From NCBI RefSeq assembly GCF_008124625.1, contig NZ_VNHM01000003.1, positions 62,001 to 126,000 on the forward strand: a stretch of DNA of 64,000 bases. The letters run 5' to 3'. The position numbers were made by a program, and so were the translations under genes. Below the pieces are notes generated by a model that saw nothing but the letters and a program-made list of their open reading frames with translations, ran no database searches and had not been told where the DNA came from. This stretch comes from Desulfallas thermosapovorans DSM 6562. Its GTDB lineage: Bacteria; Bacillota; Desulfotomaculia; Desulfotomaculales; Desulfallaceae. Of this stretch, positions 45,116 through 53,452 are shown in pieces (the stretch's first letter is position 1; each line of letters opens with the position of its first letter).

Positions 45116-47098
45116 TTATTGCATATAAAGCTCCTGTTGATCCCCTTGCCGGTTCAGCTTAAAGGGCACCCCCGTTGTTTCCCCGCGGGGCTTTTCACGG
45201 CGCAAAAAGTAATCTTCCACATCCTGTTCATCCATGGCATCGATTTTATCCAGCATGGCCGGAAACAGGGGCGGGTAAATTTTATACAGGTAATGGTACA
45301 TTTTATCCACCAGGTATTCGGTGTCCGGGCTCTTGGACCAGATGGCCTGGATATAATCCGTGGCCATGTATACACCCTGGGAATACTCCCGCAGCAGTTT
45401 TAGGAAATCCTCCAATCCCGCCGCCCCCCGCCGGTTAACAACAAACATCTGCCGGGCTCTGTCCAGGGCCATCTCCTTCCATTGTTCAACCGGGTCGAAT
45501 AAGGCGTAGACTGCCTGCAAGTCCTTCCCCTTTTCCCTGGCGTATTGGTCCAAACCATAGCGCAGGTAGTTAAGGCGGTTATCGATAAACACTTTCAGGG
45601 TTTCACAAAGTCCCACAAAGTTGCGGGAAGCAATCTCTTTATATTGCCGGCTTAAATTTATATAAGATGGAGATTGCTGCAGTTTATCCAGTAAAATACC
45701 CGCCAGTAAATACCCCAGCAGGCAGGGCCGCTTTTGCCTGCCCTCCGTCGGCCGCCAACCCCAGTTACAGGCTCTTTTCATCAACCGCAAGTAAAGTACC
45801 GCCTGGCTGTCCAGGCTTTGCCGGGCCAGGTCGTACCGGGTTTCGCCCAACTGCTCCACGTTAGCCGGGATATTTGTAGATATGCCAAAGTTGTCCAGCA
45901 AAGTATCAAATATACCGCAGTAGTATTTACCGTTCTCCCAGAAAACCAGCGGGTGGTCGTAATTCCCGGTTTTACGAGTGTCATAACCGCCGGCGCCGCT
46001 TGCCCCCAGGGGCGGGTAATGACCATCCGCCCGCAGCACCAGCCTTATCTCCGGCGCCCAGGATATCTCGTTAAACTTGATTTCCGGAAGCTTGTCCAAT
46101 CCTTCCCGGGCCAGCACCTCATCAATATAGCGGTCGGGGGTTACAAAATGCACTTTGTACTTGTCGCCGGACTCGGCTATTATTTGCCGCCAGGCCTTTT
46201 CCATTATCTCCAGGGCAATATCGCCAAAATCCATCAATTCCAAATCCTGGACATACAGTAGCAAACCACCCTCGGGCGCCCTTTCCAGTTCCCGGCGCAG
46301 CACTTCTTTATAAATGCCCACCCCGGTGTCCATGTCGATGGGGTATTCCTCCCGCTCCCCGTGCAGGTACTCGTTGTCAAATACCGGGAAATCCCCCAGC
46401 ATGTATCCCTGGGATTTTACCTCATCCCTTTTCATTTTGGTAATGGGCCGCCAAATCTCCTGGGAAATGGGGAAGTTGCGGGGCAGTGCAATAATATTCT
46501 TCCGGGCGGTGCGGATTATAAAGGGCCGGTAAATGTAATCCCCTTCACCTGCCATTTCAAACCAGGTCTTGTTTTCATCCAGGTGGGGGAATATAACATA
46601 ATCGATATTGGCCTTTGCTATGGCTTCCATCTTGTCGTACACCAGGGAATCCTCCGGCGGAAATAGCCCGTTATACTTGGGGTAAGGCACCTGCATACAG
46701 TTATGCAGGTATTGCCGGTTCCAGACAATTTCCTGGGTGATTTCTTCGGGGCGCAGCAGTGCGTTATGGGCATGATGGGCATGGCCGTATATTGGGTGCA
46801 GCCTGCCCCGTCCGTAATCCTCCTTTAAGTTAGCAAATGACCCGGGCATGACGTCTTTGACCTGTACCAAAAGCTCGTTGGTATATTCCACGCACATTGG
46901 CGCATCGAGGGTGTCCCCCAGTTTACTGCACAGGGAGTAAATATCCCGCCCTTCTTTTTTCCTTTTTTTCAGGTAGTTTTCATCCAGAAAGGATTCCTTC
47001 ATGGGGTTTTTCTCGTCCAGGTAAGTCAACAGGGTTTCCGGCAGATCCCACAGCAGTTCATGGGCATGAAAGGCCAGTATTACATATACATTTTTCAT
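45116..47098 (-). CDS. Glycoside hydrolase family 57 protein
   Basis: The 660-residue protein begins VILAFHAHELLWDLPETLL, the His-containing first motif of GH57. GRLHPIYGHAHHAHNALL near 100, PYPKYNGLFPPEDSLVYDKM near 140 and DYVIFPHLDENKTWFEM follow. GH57 members act on alpha-glucans as amylases, amylopullulanases or 4-alpha-glucanotransferases; the exact specificity cannot be read here. No signal peptide, so cytoplasmic. It forms an operon with the GH13 gene upstream, 98 bp away, suggesting turnover or remodelling of a storage glucan that feeds trehalose synthesis. Confidence 0.85.
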   Translation of the reverse strand: MKNVYVILAFHAHELLWDLPETLLTYLDEKNPMKESFLDENYLKKRKKEGRDIYSLCSKLGDTLDAPMCVEYTNELLVQVKDVMPGSFANLKEDYGRGRLHPIYGHAHHAHNALLRPEEITQEIVWNRQYLHNCMQVPYPKYNGLFPPEDSLVYDKMEAIAKANIDYVIFPHLDENKTWFEMAGEGDYIYRPFIIRTARKNIIALPRNFPISQEIWRPITKMKRDEVKSQGYMLGDFPVFDNEYLHGEREEYPIDMDTGVGIYKEVLRRELERAPEGGLLLYVQDLELMDFGDIALEIMEKAWRQIIAESGDKYKVHFVTPDRYIDEVLAREGLDKLPEIKFNEISWAPEIRLVLRADGHYPPLGASGAGGYDTRKTGNYDHPLVFWENGKYYCGIFDTLLDNFGISTNIPANVEQLGETRYDLARQSLDSQAVLYLRLMKRACNWGWRPTEGRQKRPCLLGYLLAGILLDKLQQSPSYINLSRQYKEIASRNFVGLCETLKVFIDNRLNYLRYGLDQYAREKGKDLQAVYALFDPVEQWKEMALDRARQMFVVNRRGAAGLEDFLKLLREYSQGVYMATDYIQAIWSKSPDTEYLVDKMYHYLYKIYPPLFPAMLDKIDAMDEQDVEDYFLRREKPRGETTGVPFKLNRQGDQQELYMQ

Positions 47099-47196
47099 TT
47101 GGTCACCTCTGCAGGTTTTTATCCAATTGTATTAATTTTACTTTTAACTTGTTTCTATCGTTTACTCGTTTCATGGCCCAAAGCGGGCCGCTTTGG

Positions 47197-49431
47197 TCAG
47201 GCCGGCTGGTATTTATAAATAAACCCGCTATAAGGGGGCAGCACAAAATGCTGTGCCTGCCCGTTGTCGTCAATTATGATACTGTCCGGGTCCCGGGGGT
47301 CCTTGTTGCCGTAAGGCGGCAGGTCATTGATATGATCGATGTCACCCAGTTTGACCCACCGGCCCGGGCCAAAGGGCACATGCAAGGGAACATCGTGGCC
47401 TTCAAAATTAAGCATAACCAGTATTTGCTCCGCCGGGTCCTTGTCGTTCTTTACCTTCCAACCCACCACCCTTTTATGGCCGCCCCTGTTGCTATCCATC
47501 CAGGGACCCACCAGCCAGCTGAATTTACCCTCTTCGATGGGGTTATACCCGCTGATCCTCAGTGCTTCATATCTCTTGCGCAGGTTGATCAGCGCCCGGG
47601 CCCACCGGTAAAAGCTATTGTTGTCACCGGCATATTTACTCCAGCTTACCTTGATCCGGTTTCTTTCCCTTTCCACACCGTATTCCTGGCCCATATAGAT
47701 CATGGGCTGCCCCAGTGCCACCATGGTGGTCATCAACCCCAGGCGGGCCTTTCTTTCTTTAATTTTGGGTTCCTGTAAATGCTTCCCGCCTGTGGCCACT
47801 TCATATTGCACGCTGTTCTCGTCATGGCTCTCGCAGTAATTGATCACATTGTTGGTATGGGCGGCAAACCTGTCTTTACTGAAATAAATCATGCTGCCCA
47901 GGTGATCCGTACCATTGCCCACCCCTTCGAATACCCCTTCCCGCAGCAGGGCCTTTACTTTGTCGTGAAAAAGGTTGGACCACTGGGCATAACCGTTGTA
48001 GCCTTCAATATTCAGGTCCTTTTCATTGGGCAAATTCTCGGCAATCATAATACAATCGGGTTTAAAACCCTTGTCTTTGATTTCATGGGCCAGCCGGTGA
48101 AGTAGTTTATGGTTTAAAAAGTAACTGTGGGTAGCGTCAAACCGGAAACCGTCAATATGGTATTCCTTGATAAACAATTTGCAGGAATCAATAAGCATGT
48201 TATCCACTTCGTCTTTTCCCGTGGCCACTTTATTACCCCACATGGTCTTGCCCGCAAAATAAAAACCGCCGTCGCCGGAGCCGTCGTCAATGAGGTTCCA
48301 TAGAGGGTTGAAATCGTTGGAGGTATGGTTGAACACCTGGTCCATTATCACAGCCAGGCCGTGCCGGTGGGCTTCATTGACCATTTCCCGGAAGTCATCC
48401 GGGGTGCCGAAGTCCTTTTCCACGGCCATAAAGGTGCAGGGCTCGTAACCCAGCCCCCGCTTCACGGGTACTTCCGCCGTGGGCATTAACGCCAGGGCGG
48501 TTACGCCCAGTTTATTAAAATAACCGTCCTTGATACGCTTGGTAACCCCTTTGAAGGTGCCCTGGATATCTTCGGGTATTTCGGGGTCGTTATCGGTAAA
48601 GCCGTAAATATTTAATTCATAAAGGATCAAATCCTTGATATCCGGAGTTTTCCAGTCTCCATCGGTCCACTCGAATTTGGTCGGGTCCACCACCACGGCA
48701 TTGCGATATTTATAATCATCGCTGAACAACCTGGTGTAGGGGTCGGTTACATATCGTTCATTTTCGACAGTACCGCCCTGGATATAGAATTTATACTCGA
48801 TGGGGGAGTCTGTTTCGGGGTTTATCCTGGCCAGCCAGATGTTGGGCTGGTAGTAATAACCGTTATAAAGCTCCATGGCAATGAATTTATCAGGCCGGGG
48901 CGTGGGGTGTCCCGGGCACTGCCAGTCATTAAAATTTCCCACCAGGTAAACCCGGGCGGCATAGGGGTGGAAGAAGCCGAAATTTACCGTGCCGTCGGTT
49001 AATAAATTCGCTCCCAGCATGGAGGTCACACCAAGACCGGAAACATCGGTATCGGGGAGGTAAAAATTTCCCCGGGGCACCAGGTGGCTGATCCGTCGAT
49101 AATAATCTTTGATATTACCCACGGGCTCCGCCGGGCGAACATTATAGATATTGTGCCTGTTCGCCATGGACCAGATTTCGCGCCCCAGATGGGCGTGAAA
49201 TGACCGGTTGAATTTTTCCTCTTCCCAGGGCACGTCCTCACCTTTACCATCTTTGAATATAAAGTGAAAACTGCTGCGGTTATAGGACAGGTCGAAATAA
49301 ACACCGAAATCATCCGTGCCGCTGGGTTCCACTTCCCTTTCCAGGGTAGCCCCGTCACTTACCCATACCCACATCACCGGTTCCAAAAACCCGTTTTTAT
49401 TGTCGTAATGAATCCTAACCTTATGGTGCAT
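47197..49431 (-). CDS. GH13 alpha-amylase family protein (multi-domain, branching-enzyme-like)
   Basis: The 744-residue protein has an N-terminal carbohydrate-binding beta domain, a CBM48-like domain near residues 150-235 (FFHPYAARVYLVGNFNDW) and a GH13 barrel. Barrel motifs include VIMDQVFNHTSND, DGFRFDATHSYF (nucleophile), IMIAENLPNEKDL (acid) and NYCESHDENSV. The end carries VALGQPMIYMGQEYG and a C-terminal beta domain. It is cytoplasmic and acts on alpha-glucan; a branching or amylase activity is likely but unassigned. GGGGGG precedes the ATG. Confidence 0.85.
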   Translation of the reverse strand: MHHKVRIHYDNKNGFLEPVMWVWVSDGATLEREVEPSGTDDFGVYFDLSYNRSSFHFIFKDGKGEDVPWEEEKFNRSFHAHLGREIWSMANRHNIYNVRPAEPVGNIKDYYRRISHLVPRGNFYLPDTDVSGLGVTSMLGANLLTDGTVNFGFFHPYAARVYLVGNFNDWQCPGHPTPRPDKFIAMELYNGYYYQPNIWLARINPETDSPIEYKFYIQGGTVENERYVTDPYTRLFSDDYKYRNAVVVDPTKFEWTDGDWKTPDIKDLILYELNIYGFTDNDPEIPEDIQGTFKGVTKRIKDGYFNKLGVTALALMPTAEVPVKRGLGYEPCTFMAVEKDFGTPDDFREMVNEAHRHGLAVIMDQVFNHTSNDFNPLWNLIDDGSGDGGFYFAGKTMWGNKVATGKDEVDNMLIDSCKLFIKEYHIDGFRFDATHSYFLNHKLLHRLAHEIKDKGFKPDCIMIAENLPNEKDLNIEGYNGYAQWSNLFHDKVKALLREGVFEGVGNGTDHLGSMIYFSKDRFAAHTNNVINYCESHDENSVQYEVATGGKHLQEPKIKERKARLGLMTTMVALGQPMIYMGQEYGVERERNRIKVSWSKYAGDNNSFYRWARALINLRKRYEALRISGYNPIEEGKFSWLVGPWMDSNRGGHKRVVGWKVKNDKDPAEQILVMLNFEGHDVPLHVPFGPGRWVKLGDIDHINDLPPYGNKDPRDPDSIIIDDNGQAQHFVLPPYSGFIYKYQPA

Positions 49432-49605
49432 GATATTTTATCCCCCCTGAATTGTTATGCTATATATTTTTTGCTATTTTGCCAGCGCTATACAACAGAG
49501 GTTCAAGCAATCCACACCCCGCTCAATGGTTATAACATCCAAAAACGGTAACATATTCCCATTAATGTCATATTATAAGATAACTACTAAACAGGGGGTA
49601 TACCG

Positions 49606-50016
49606 ATGTCGGAAAATAAAACCCAGGGCTACCAGTTTACAGACGATATGGCCCGGATGCATGTCCATGAGCATACCGGCCTGACCAGTTGCAACGAGGG
49701 TCACTGTCACATCCACCCGGGGGTAACCGGGCCACCTATACCGGATGGTTCCAGCCATTATCACCAGATTATTGGTCAAACAACCTATGACCGGGGCCAT
49801 TATCATGTTTATAATGCCTGTTCCGGCCCGGCCGTAATGCTGCCGTGCGGCCAGCACACCCATTTTGCTTCATTCCGCACCAGTTTCAACTTAGGCCATG
49901 ACCACATGATCGAAGGTTACGTCAAAGCCGCTCCGGGTGAAACCCACCCGCACAAACCATGCTACTCACCCTATGACACCGGTGAAACGCCCGGCACTGC
50001 AACACAATCCAAATAA
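49606..50016 (+). CDS. YmaF family protein
   Basis: The 136-residue, His-rich protein (MARMHVHEHTGLTSCNEGHC, SSHYHQIIGQTTYDRGHYHV, FNLGHDHMIEG) matches the YmaF family of Bacillus and clostridia. The regular H-x-H pairs suggest metal binding, but no function is established. No signal peptide is present. GGGGGT precedes the ATG, and a strong bidirectional terminator follows. Confidence 0.8.
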   Translation: MSENKTQGYQFTDDMARMHVHEHTGLTSCNEGHCHIHPGVTGPPIPDGSSHYHQIIGQTTYDRGHYHVYNACSGPAVMLPCGQHTHFASFRTSFNLGHDHMIEGYVKAAPGETHPHKPCYSPYDTGETPGTATQSK

Positions 50017-50069
50017 CCGTCATAGGGCAACAGTCCTTCAATCGGGGAATACACTGTAGCTGCACCGGG

Positions 50070-50110
50070 GATAAAAACCCCCGCCGGTGACCCCGGCGGG
50101 GGTTTTTATC
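50070..50110. terminator. Bidirectional terminator between ymaF and folK
   Basis: GATAAAAACCCCCGCCGG (50070-50087) pairs with CCGGCGGGGGTTTTTATC (50093-50110), a perfect 18-bp stem with T-runs on both strands. Confidence 0.92.
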
Positions 50111-50166
50111 TTAGTGATATACTTTTTCCATTGCCGGACCAAGTCCGGGGTCATGTTTAAACCGGT

Positions 50167-50688
50167 TTAATCCAGCCTGGTAATCTCCTGTTCCCCGGCC
50201 AGGCGCCTGGCCAGTACCCGCGCCCTTTCCCCGTCAACCGCAATTTCCGGGTTTAAGTCGGCCAGGGGTACCATAACAAAGGCGCGCTGGCCCATCCGGG
50301 GATGGGGCACCTGCAGATCGGGTTCGTTAATGGTTTGCTGGCCATAAAGCAAAATATCCAGGTCAATGGTGCGGGGACCCCAGCGAATCACCCGCACCCG
50401 GCCCAGGTCGTTCTCAATTTGCTGCAGGCCGGCCAGAAGCTGCCGGGGAGTCAAAGTGGTATTGACCCTGGCCACCGTATTTAAAAAGTAGTCCTGGTCT
50501 GCATAGCCCACCGGGGCGGTACGATAAAGGGGGGCTACGGCTTCCACCACCACACCCGGCAATTCGCTTAAGCGCTCCAGCGCCTCGGCAATGGTGGCCC
50601 GGCTGTCCCCCATATTGGAGCCCAGGCCAATGTAGCACTGCACTGTCTGTTTACCCGGCAATGTTTTCCTACCATACTGTCCACTCAC
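50167..50688 (-). CDS. folK: 2-amino-4-hydroxy-6-hydroxymethyldihydropteridine pyrophosphokinase
   Basis: The 173-residue protein has the HPPK motifs YIGLGSNMGDSRATI (near 19), TAPVGYADQDYFLN (near 61) and RWGPRTIDLDILLYG (near 101), followed by VPHPRMGQRAFVM. It transfers pyrophosphate from ATP to the pterin in folate synthesis. A GTG start overlaps the folB stop by four bases (GTGA), so folB and folK are coupled. Confidence 0.93.
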   Translation of the reverse strand: MSGQYGRKTLPGKQTVQCYIGLGSNMGDSRATIAEALERLSELPGVVVEAVAPLYRTAPVGYADQDYFLNTVARVNTTLTPRQLLAGLQQIENDLGRVRVIRWGPRTIDLDILLYGQQTINEPDLQVPHPRMGQRAFVMVPLADLNPEIAVDGERARVLARRLAGEQEITRLD

Positions 50689-51062
50689 TGCCCGGCCACC
50701 GCCTTAGCTTGAGAGCGAACAATTTCCACGGCCATATAACCAAACTGCCCCGGCACCGGGGCGGCGGGTTTTTTAACCCGTACCAGCACCTGCTGCACGG
50801 CAAATTGCCGCAGCACCGCGCCGGCAATTTGCTCGGCCACCGCTTCTATAAGTTTACAGGGCGTACCGGTTACCACCCGGCGCACCGTTTCGTATACGCC
50901 GGCATAATCCACCGTTTGACCGGGGTCATCGGTCTTTCCCGGCCCGCGCAAATCCAATTGCAGTTCCAGGTCCACCACGAACTGTTGCCCCAGTTCCCGT
51001 TCCTGGGGCAATACACCGTGGTACCCGTAAAAGGTCATACTGCTCATTATTATTTTATCCAT
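50685..51062 (-). CDS. folB: Dihydroneopterin aldolase
   Basis: The protein of about 125 residues has FYGYHGVLPQERELGQQFVV, VDYAGVYETV and KLIEAVAEQIAGAVL, the FolB pattern including the catalytic Tyr/Glu region. It cleaves dihydroneopterin to the substrate of FolK. ATG 51062 with GGAAG upstream is preferred over the longer frame to 51113. It lies between folP and folK. Confidence 0.92.
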   Translation of the reverse strand: MDKIIMSSMTFYGYHGVLPQERELGQQFVVDLELQLDLRGPGKTDDPGQTVDYAGVYETVRRVVTGTPCKLIEAVAEQIAGAVLRQFAVQQVLVRVKKPAAPVPGQFGYMAVEIVRSQAKAVAGQ

Positions 51063-51201
51063 GTATGCTATCGCCTTCCATTGTTTCTTGTACCCGACAC
51101 CTGGCACCACCAAAGCTTACTTGCCGAACAAACCCGTAAAGATTAGCGCCGGCCACGGGAACAGTTCCAGTGTCCCCAAAGCGCGCAATGGACCGTAGGT
51201 T

Positions 51202-51255
51202 AAGACAAGGGAAACATCCTCGAGTCCTAAGACAGGCGAAACGTCCCCGTGTCCT
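51202..51255. repeat. Imperfect 27-bp tandem repeat between folB and folP
   Basis: AAGACAAGGGAAACATCCTC... (51202-51228) is followed directly by AAGACAGGCGAAACGTCCCC... (51229-51255), with about six mismatches. The second unit touches the folP stop codon. The same spacer contains ACACCTGGCACC (51095-51106), also present in the palindrome at 59.8 kb. Confidence 0.7.
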
Positions 51256-52426
51256 ACCGCCGGACCATGGCATCGGTCATGCGGGCCACCCGAACCATTT
51301 CCTTGACGTCGTGCACCCGGACGATATCGGCCCCGTGGGCAATGCCCAGGGCCACGGTGGCGGCAGTGCCCTCCACCCGCTGGTCGGCGGGAAGGTCCAG
51401 CACTTTGCCGATCATGGATTTGCGGGAAGTACCCAGCAGCACCGGTAGCCCCAAACAGCCCAGCTCCCGCAGGCGGCGCATTAGCTCCAGGTTTTGTTCA
51501 AAATCCTTACCCAACCCGATACCCGGGTCAATGATTATGTTTTCCCGAGGGATACCGGCCTCTTCCGCCATGGCGATGCTCTCCCGGAAAAACTGCACCA
51601 TATCACCAATCAAGTCGCGGTACACCGTGTGGTGCTGGTTGTGCATCATCACCAGGGGCACCCGGTACCGGGCCACCACCGAGGCCATGTCCGGGTCGGC
51701 CCGCAGCGACCACTGGTCGTTGATCATGTGGGCCCCCACCTCCAGGGCACGCTGGGCCACCGGAGCCTTGGTGGTATCTATACTGATGGGCACGTCGATT
51801 TCCCGCACCAGTATCTCCAGCACGGGTATCACCCGCTCCAGTTCTTCTTCCACGCTTACCGGTTTATGGCCGGGTCTGGTGGATTCACCCCCCAGGTCTA
51901 TGATATCCGCCCCTTCCTCCACCATGCGGTGGGCGCGGGCAACAGCAGCCTCAACGTTATTATACCTGCCACCGTCCGAGAAGGAATCAGGGGTAACATT
52001 TAAAATACCCATCACCAGCGTCCGTTCCCCCAGGGGCAGCTTTTTACCCCGGCAGTCAAGCTCCCGGGGAGGACGCCTCCCCAGGTTCTTCAAGAGTTCT
52101 TCCAGCTCACCGGCCAGGTCGGCCAGTTTAAAGGGCTGCATGCGCAATTTTTTAATCAGCGCCCGGTACTGTTTTTCAGTGCCCATCAGCAGCACATCGG
52201 TCTTTTCCACCGAGGCGTCCACCACTCCCCGGGCTACGGCCGCATCACCGCCCTTGCCCAGCATTTCCTGTTTAATTATATTGGCCTGCCTGGGTGTCAA
52301 GTCATATATTTTTACCAGCCGGTGCAGTGCCTTGGGCGCCATCACCGCGCCGCCGGCCGGGTCGGTACCGATTTTGTTGAACTCTTCAAGTAGCCCTTTC
52401 CGGCTCATGGTCACCAGGTTATGCAT
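51254..52426 (-). CDS. folP: Dihydropteroate synthase with N-terminal extension
   Basis: The C-terminal 270 residues are a complete DHPS barrel: MGILNVTPDSFSDGG, IIDLGGESTRPGHK, PISIDTTKAPVAQ, IIDPGIGLGKDFEQNLELM and LLGTSRKSMIG. An extension of about 120 residues (APKALHRLVKIYDLTPRQAN, DVLLMGTEKQYRALIKKL) is typical of this enzyme in Moorella/Desulfotomaculum-like bacteria; its role is unknown. The enzyme joins the pterin to p-aminobenzoate. ATG 52426 is chosen; no close ribosome site marks any of the possible starts. folP-folB-folK form an operon. Confidence 0.9.
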   Translation of the reverse strand: MHNLVTMSRKGLLEEFNKIGTDPAGGAVMAPKALHRLVKIYDLTPRQANIIKQEMLGKGGDAAVARGVVDASVEKTDVLLMGTEKQYRALIKKLRMQPFKLADLAGELEELLKNLGRRPPRELDCRGKKLPLGERTLVMGILNVTPDSFSDGGRYNNVEAAVARAHRMVEEGADIIDLGGESTRPGHKPVSVEEELERVIPVLEILVREIDVPISIDTTKAPVAQRALEVGAHMINDQWSLRADPDMASVVARYRVPLVMMHNQHHTVYRDLIGDMVQFFRESIAMAEEAGIPRENIIIDPGIGLGKDFEQNLELMRRLRELGCLGLPVLLGTSRKSMIGKVLDLPADQRVEGTAATVALGIAHGADIVRVHDVKEMVRVARMTDAMVRR

Positions 52427-52564
52427 ATTAAAGTACAGTTTATATCCCCCCTTTGGATGGATGCAAGATGTCCGGATGAACATTTGGTTTTACACCACGC
52501 AATTGTGTATGAAGGGTTTAACCCGCGGCAAGCAGCCAATGGTATTATGACAGGTAGCCCGTCT

Positions 52565-53194
52565 TTAATAAATAAGCATACCGGCGGTTTCCATACGATC
52601 AATCTTGTAGCAGTCATCCCGGGCCGCACAGCGGCTGCAGGGGCGAGCCAGGTCATCGGCCCGGCAGATAAGTTGTCCCAGCGGGCTGGCTCCGGGACCA
52701 CCGGAACGGTGTTCCCGGATGGCAGTGGTTATTATTTTTCGTTCAGCGGGATTAAATGCCGCACGGCCCAGCACTTCAAGGGCCATCCGGGCTCCGGCAA
52801 CGGCGTGGTCTTCGCCGGTTTCGTATTCCACCCAGCGGGCCATATCATGCAAGAGGCCTGCAGCATAAATTATTTCCCTGGCTTGTCCCAGCAGGTCCGC
52901 CACACCGGTAGCCGGTTGTGCAGTTCCCAATTCATTACCAGTTAACCTTTCCAATAAATATATGTCCTTATGCCCACCGGGCACCGTCCCGGAGCCGGAT
53001 GTACACTCCTCCAGCACCAGTATATAGGTGATACGGGCCACATCCAGCATATGCTGCAGGTCATGCCGGCAAAAACGTCTTGTTTGCTCGCACGCAGCGT
53101 TACGCTGGATACATTCTTTATACCTGGGGTCATTGATAATCCTGTTGGCCCGGCGCAAAAATTTCACATTCCCTTCTCGAAAAACATTGACCAC
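52565..53194 (-). CDS. HD-domain phosphohydrolase
   Basis: The 209-residue protein has HDLQHMLDVARI (near 44), AGLLHDMARWVEYETGEDHA (near 112) with the metal-binding HD pair, and AIREHRSGG (near 158). Four C-terminal Cys in RPCSRCAARDDCYK may bind metal. HD proteins hydrolyse nucleotides or other phosphate esters; the substrate is unknown. It may lead the folate operon, 139 bp before folP. GTG 53194 is the first start; an internal GTG with GAAGGG (at 53167) is possible. Confidence 0.8.
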   Translation of the reverse strand: MVNVFREGNVKFLRRANRIINDPRYKECIQRNAACEQTRRFCRHDLQHMLDVARITYILVLEECTSGSGTVPGGHKDIYLLERLTGNELGTAQPATGVADLLGQAREIIYAAGLLHDMARWVEYETGEDHAVAGARMALEVLGRAAFNPAERKIITTAIREHRSGGPGASPLGQLICRADDLARPCSRCAARDDCYKIDRMETAGMLIY

Positions 53195-53381
53195 TTTGGC
53201 CTGGCTGCGCTTTTTTGAAAACTACATGACGGTTGTTATCAAGACGCAGTGGTTTAAATTTTTCCGCAATTTAATTTTACCACCGAAAAAGGTGTTAGTA
53301 TATAATATTTGACTCGGGGAATAAATTTCAGCCCTGTTTTAAAAAGTGTTCAAAAAGACTTTTATAAAAGCGTGGGTTCGG

Positions 53382-53432
53382 TTTATAATCTCCGCGCCGG
53401 CCGGCTTTTGCAGTGCGCACGCGGGCACCAGG
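53382..53432. repeat. Dispersed repeat, copy A (copy B at 59756-59803)
   Basis: TTATAATCTCC, GCCGGCTTTTGC and an ACGC-GG-CCAGG block occur in the same order in both copies, in the gaps beside acyl-CoA metabolism genes. Near both copies the 12-mer ATTTTCGAACAA (here) or TTGTTCGAAAAT (copy B) is found, in opposite orientation. Confidence 0.55.
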
Positions 53433-53452
53433 GTTATTTTCGAACAAGCTGT

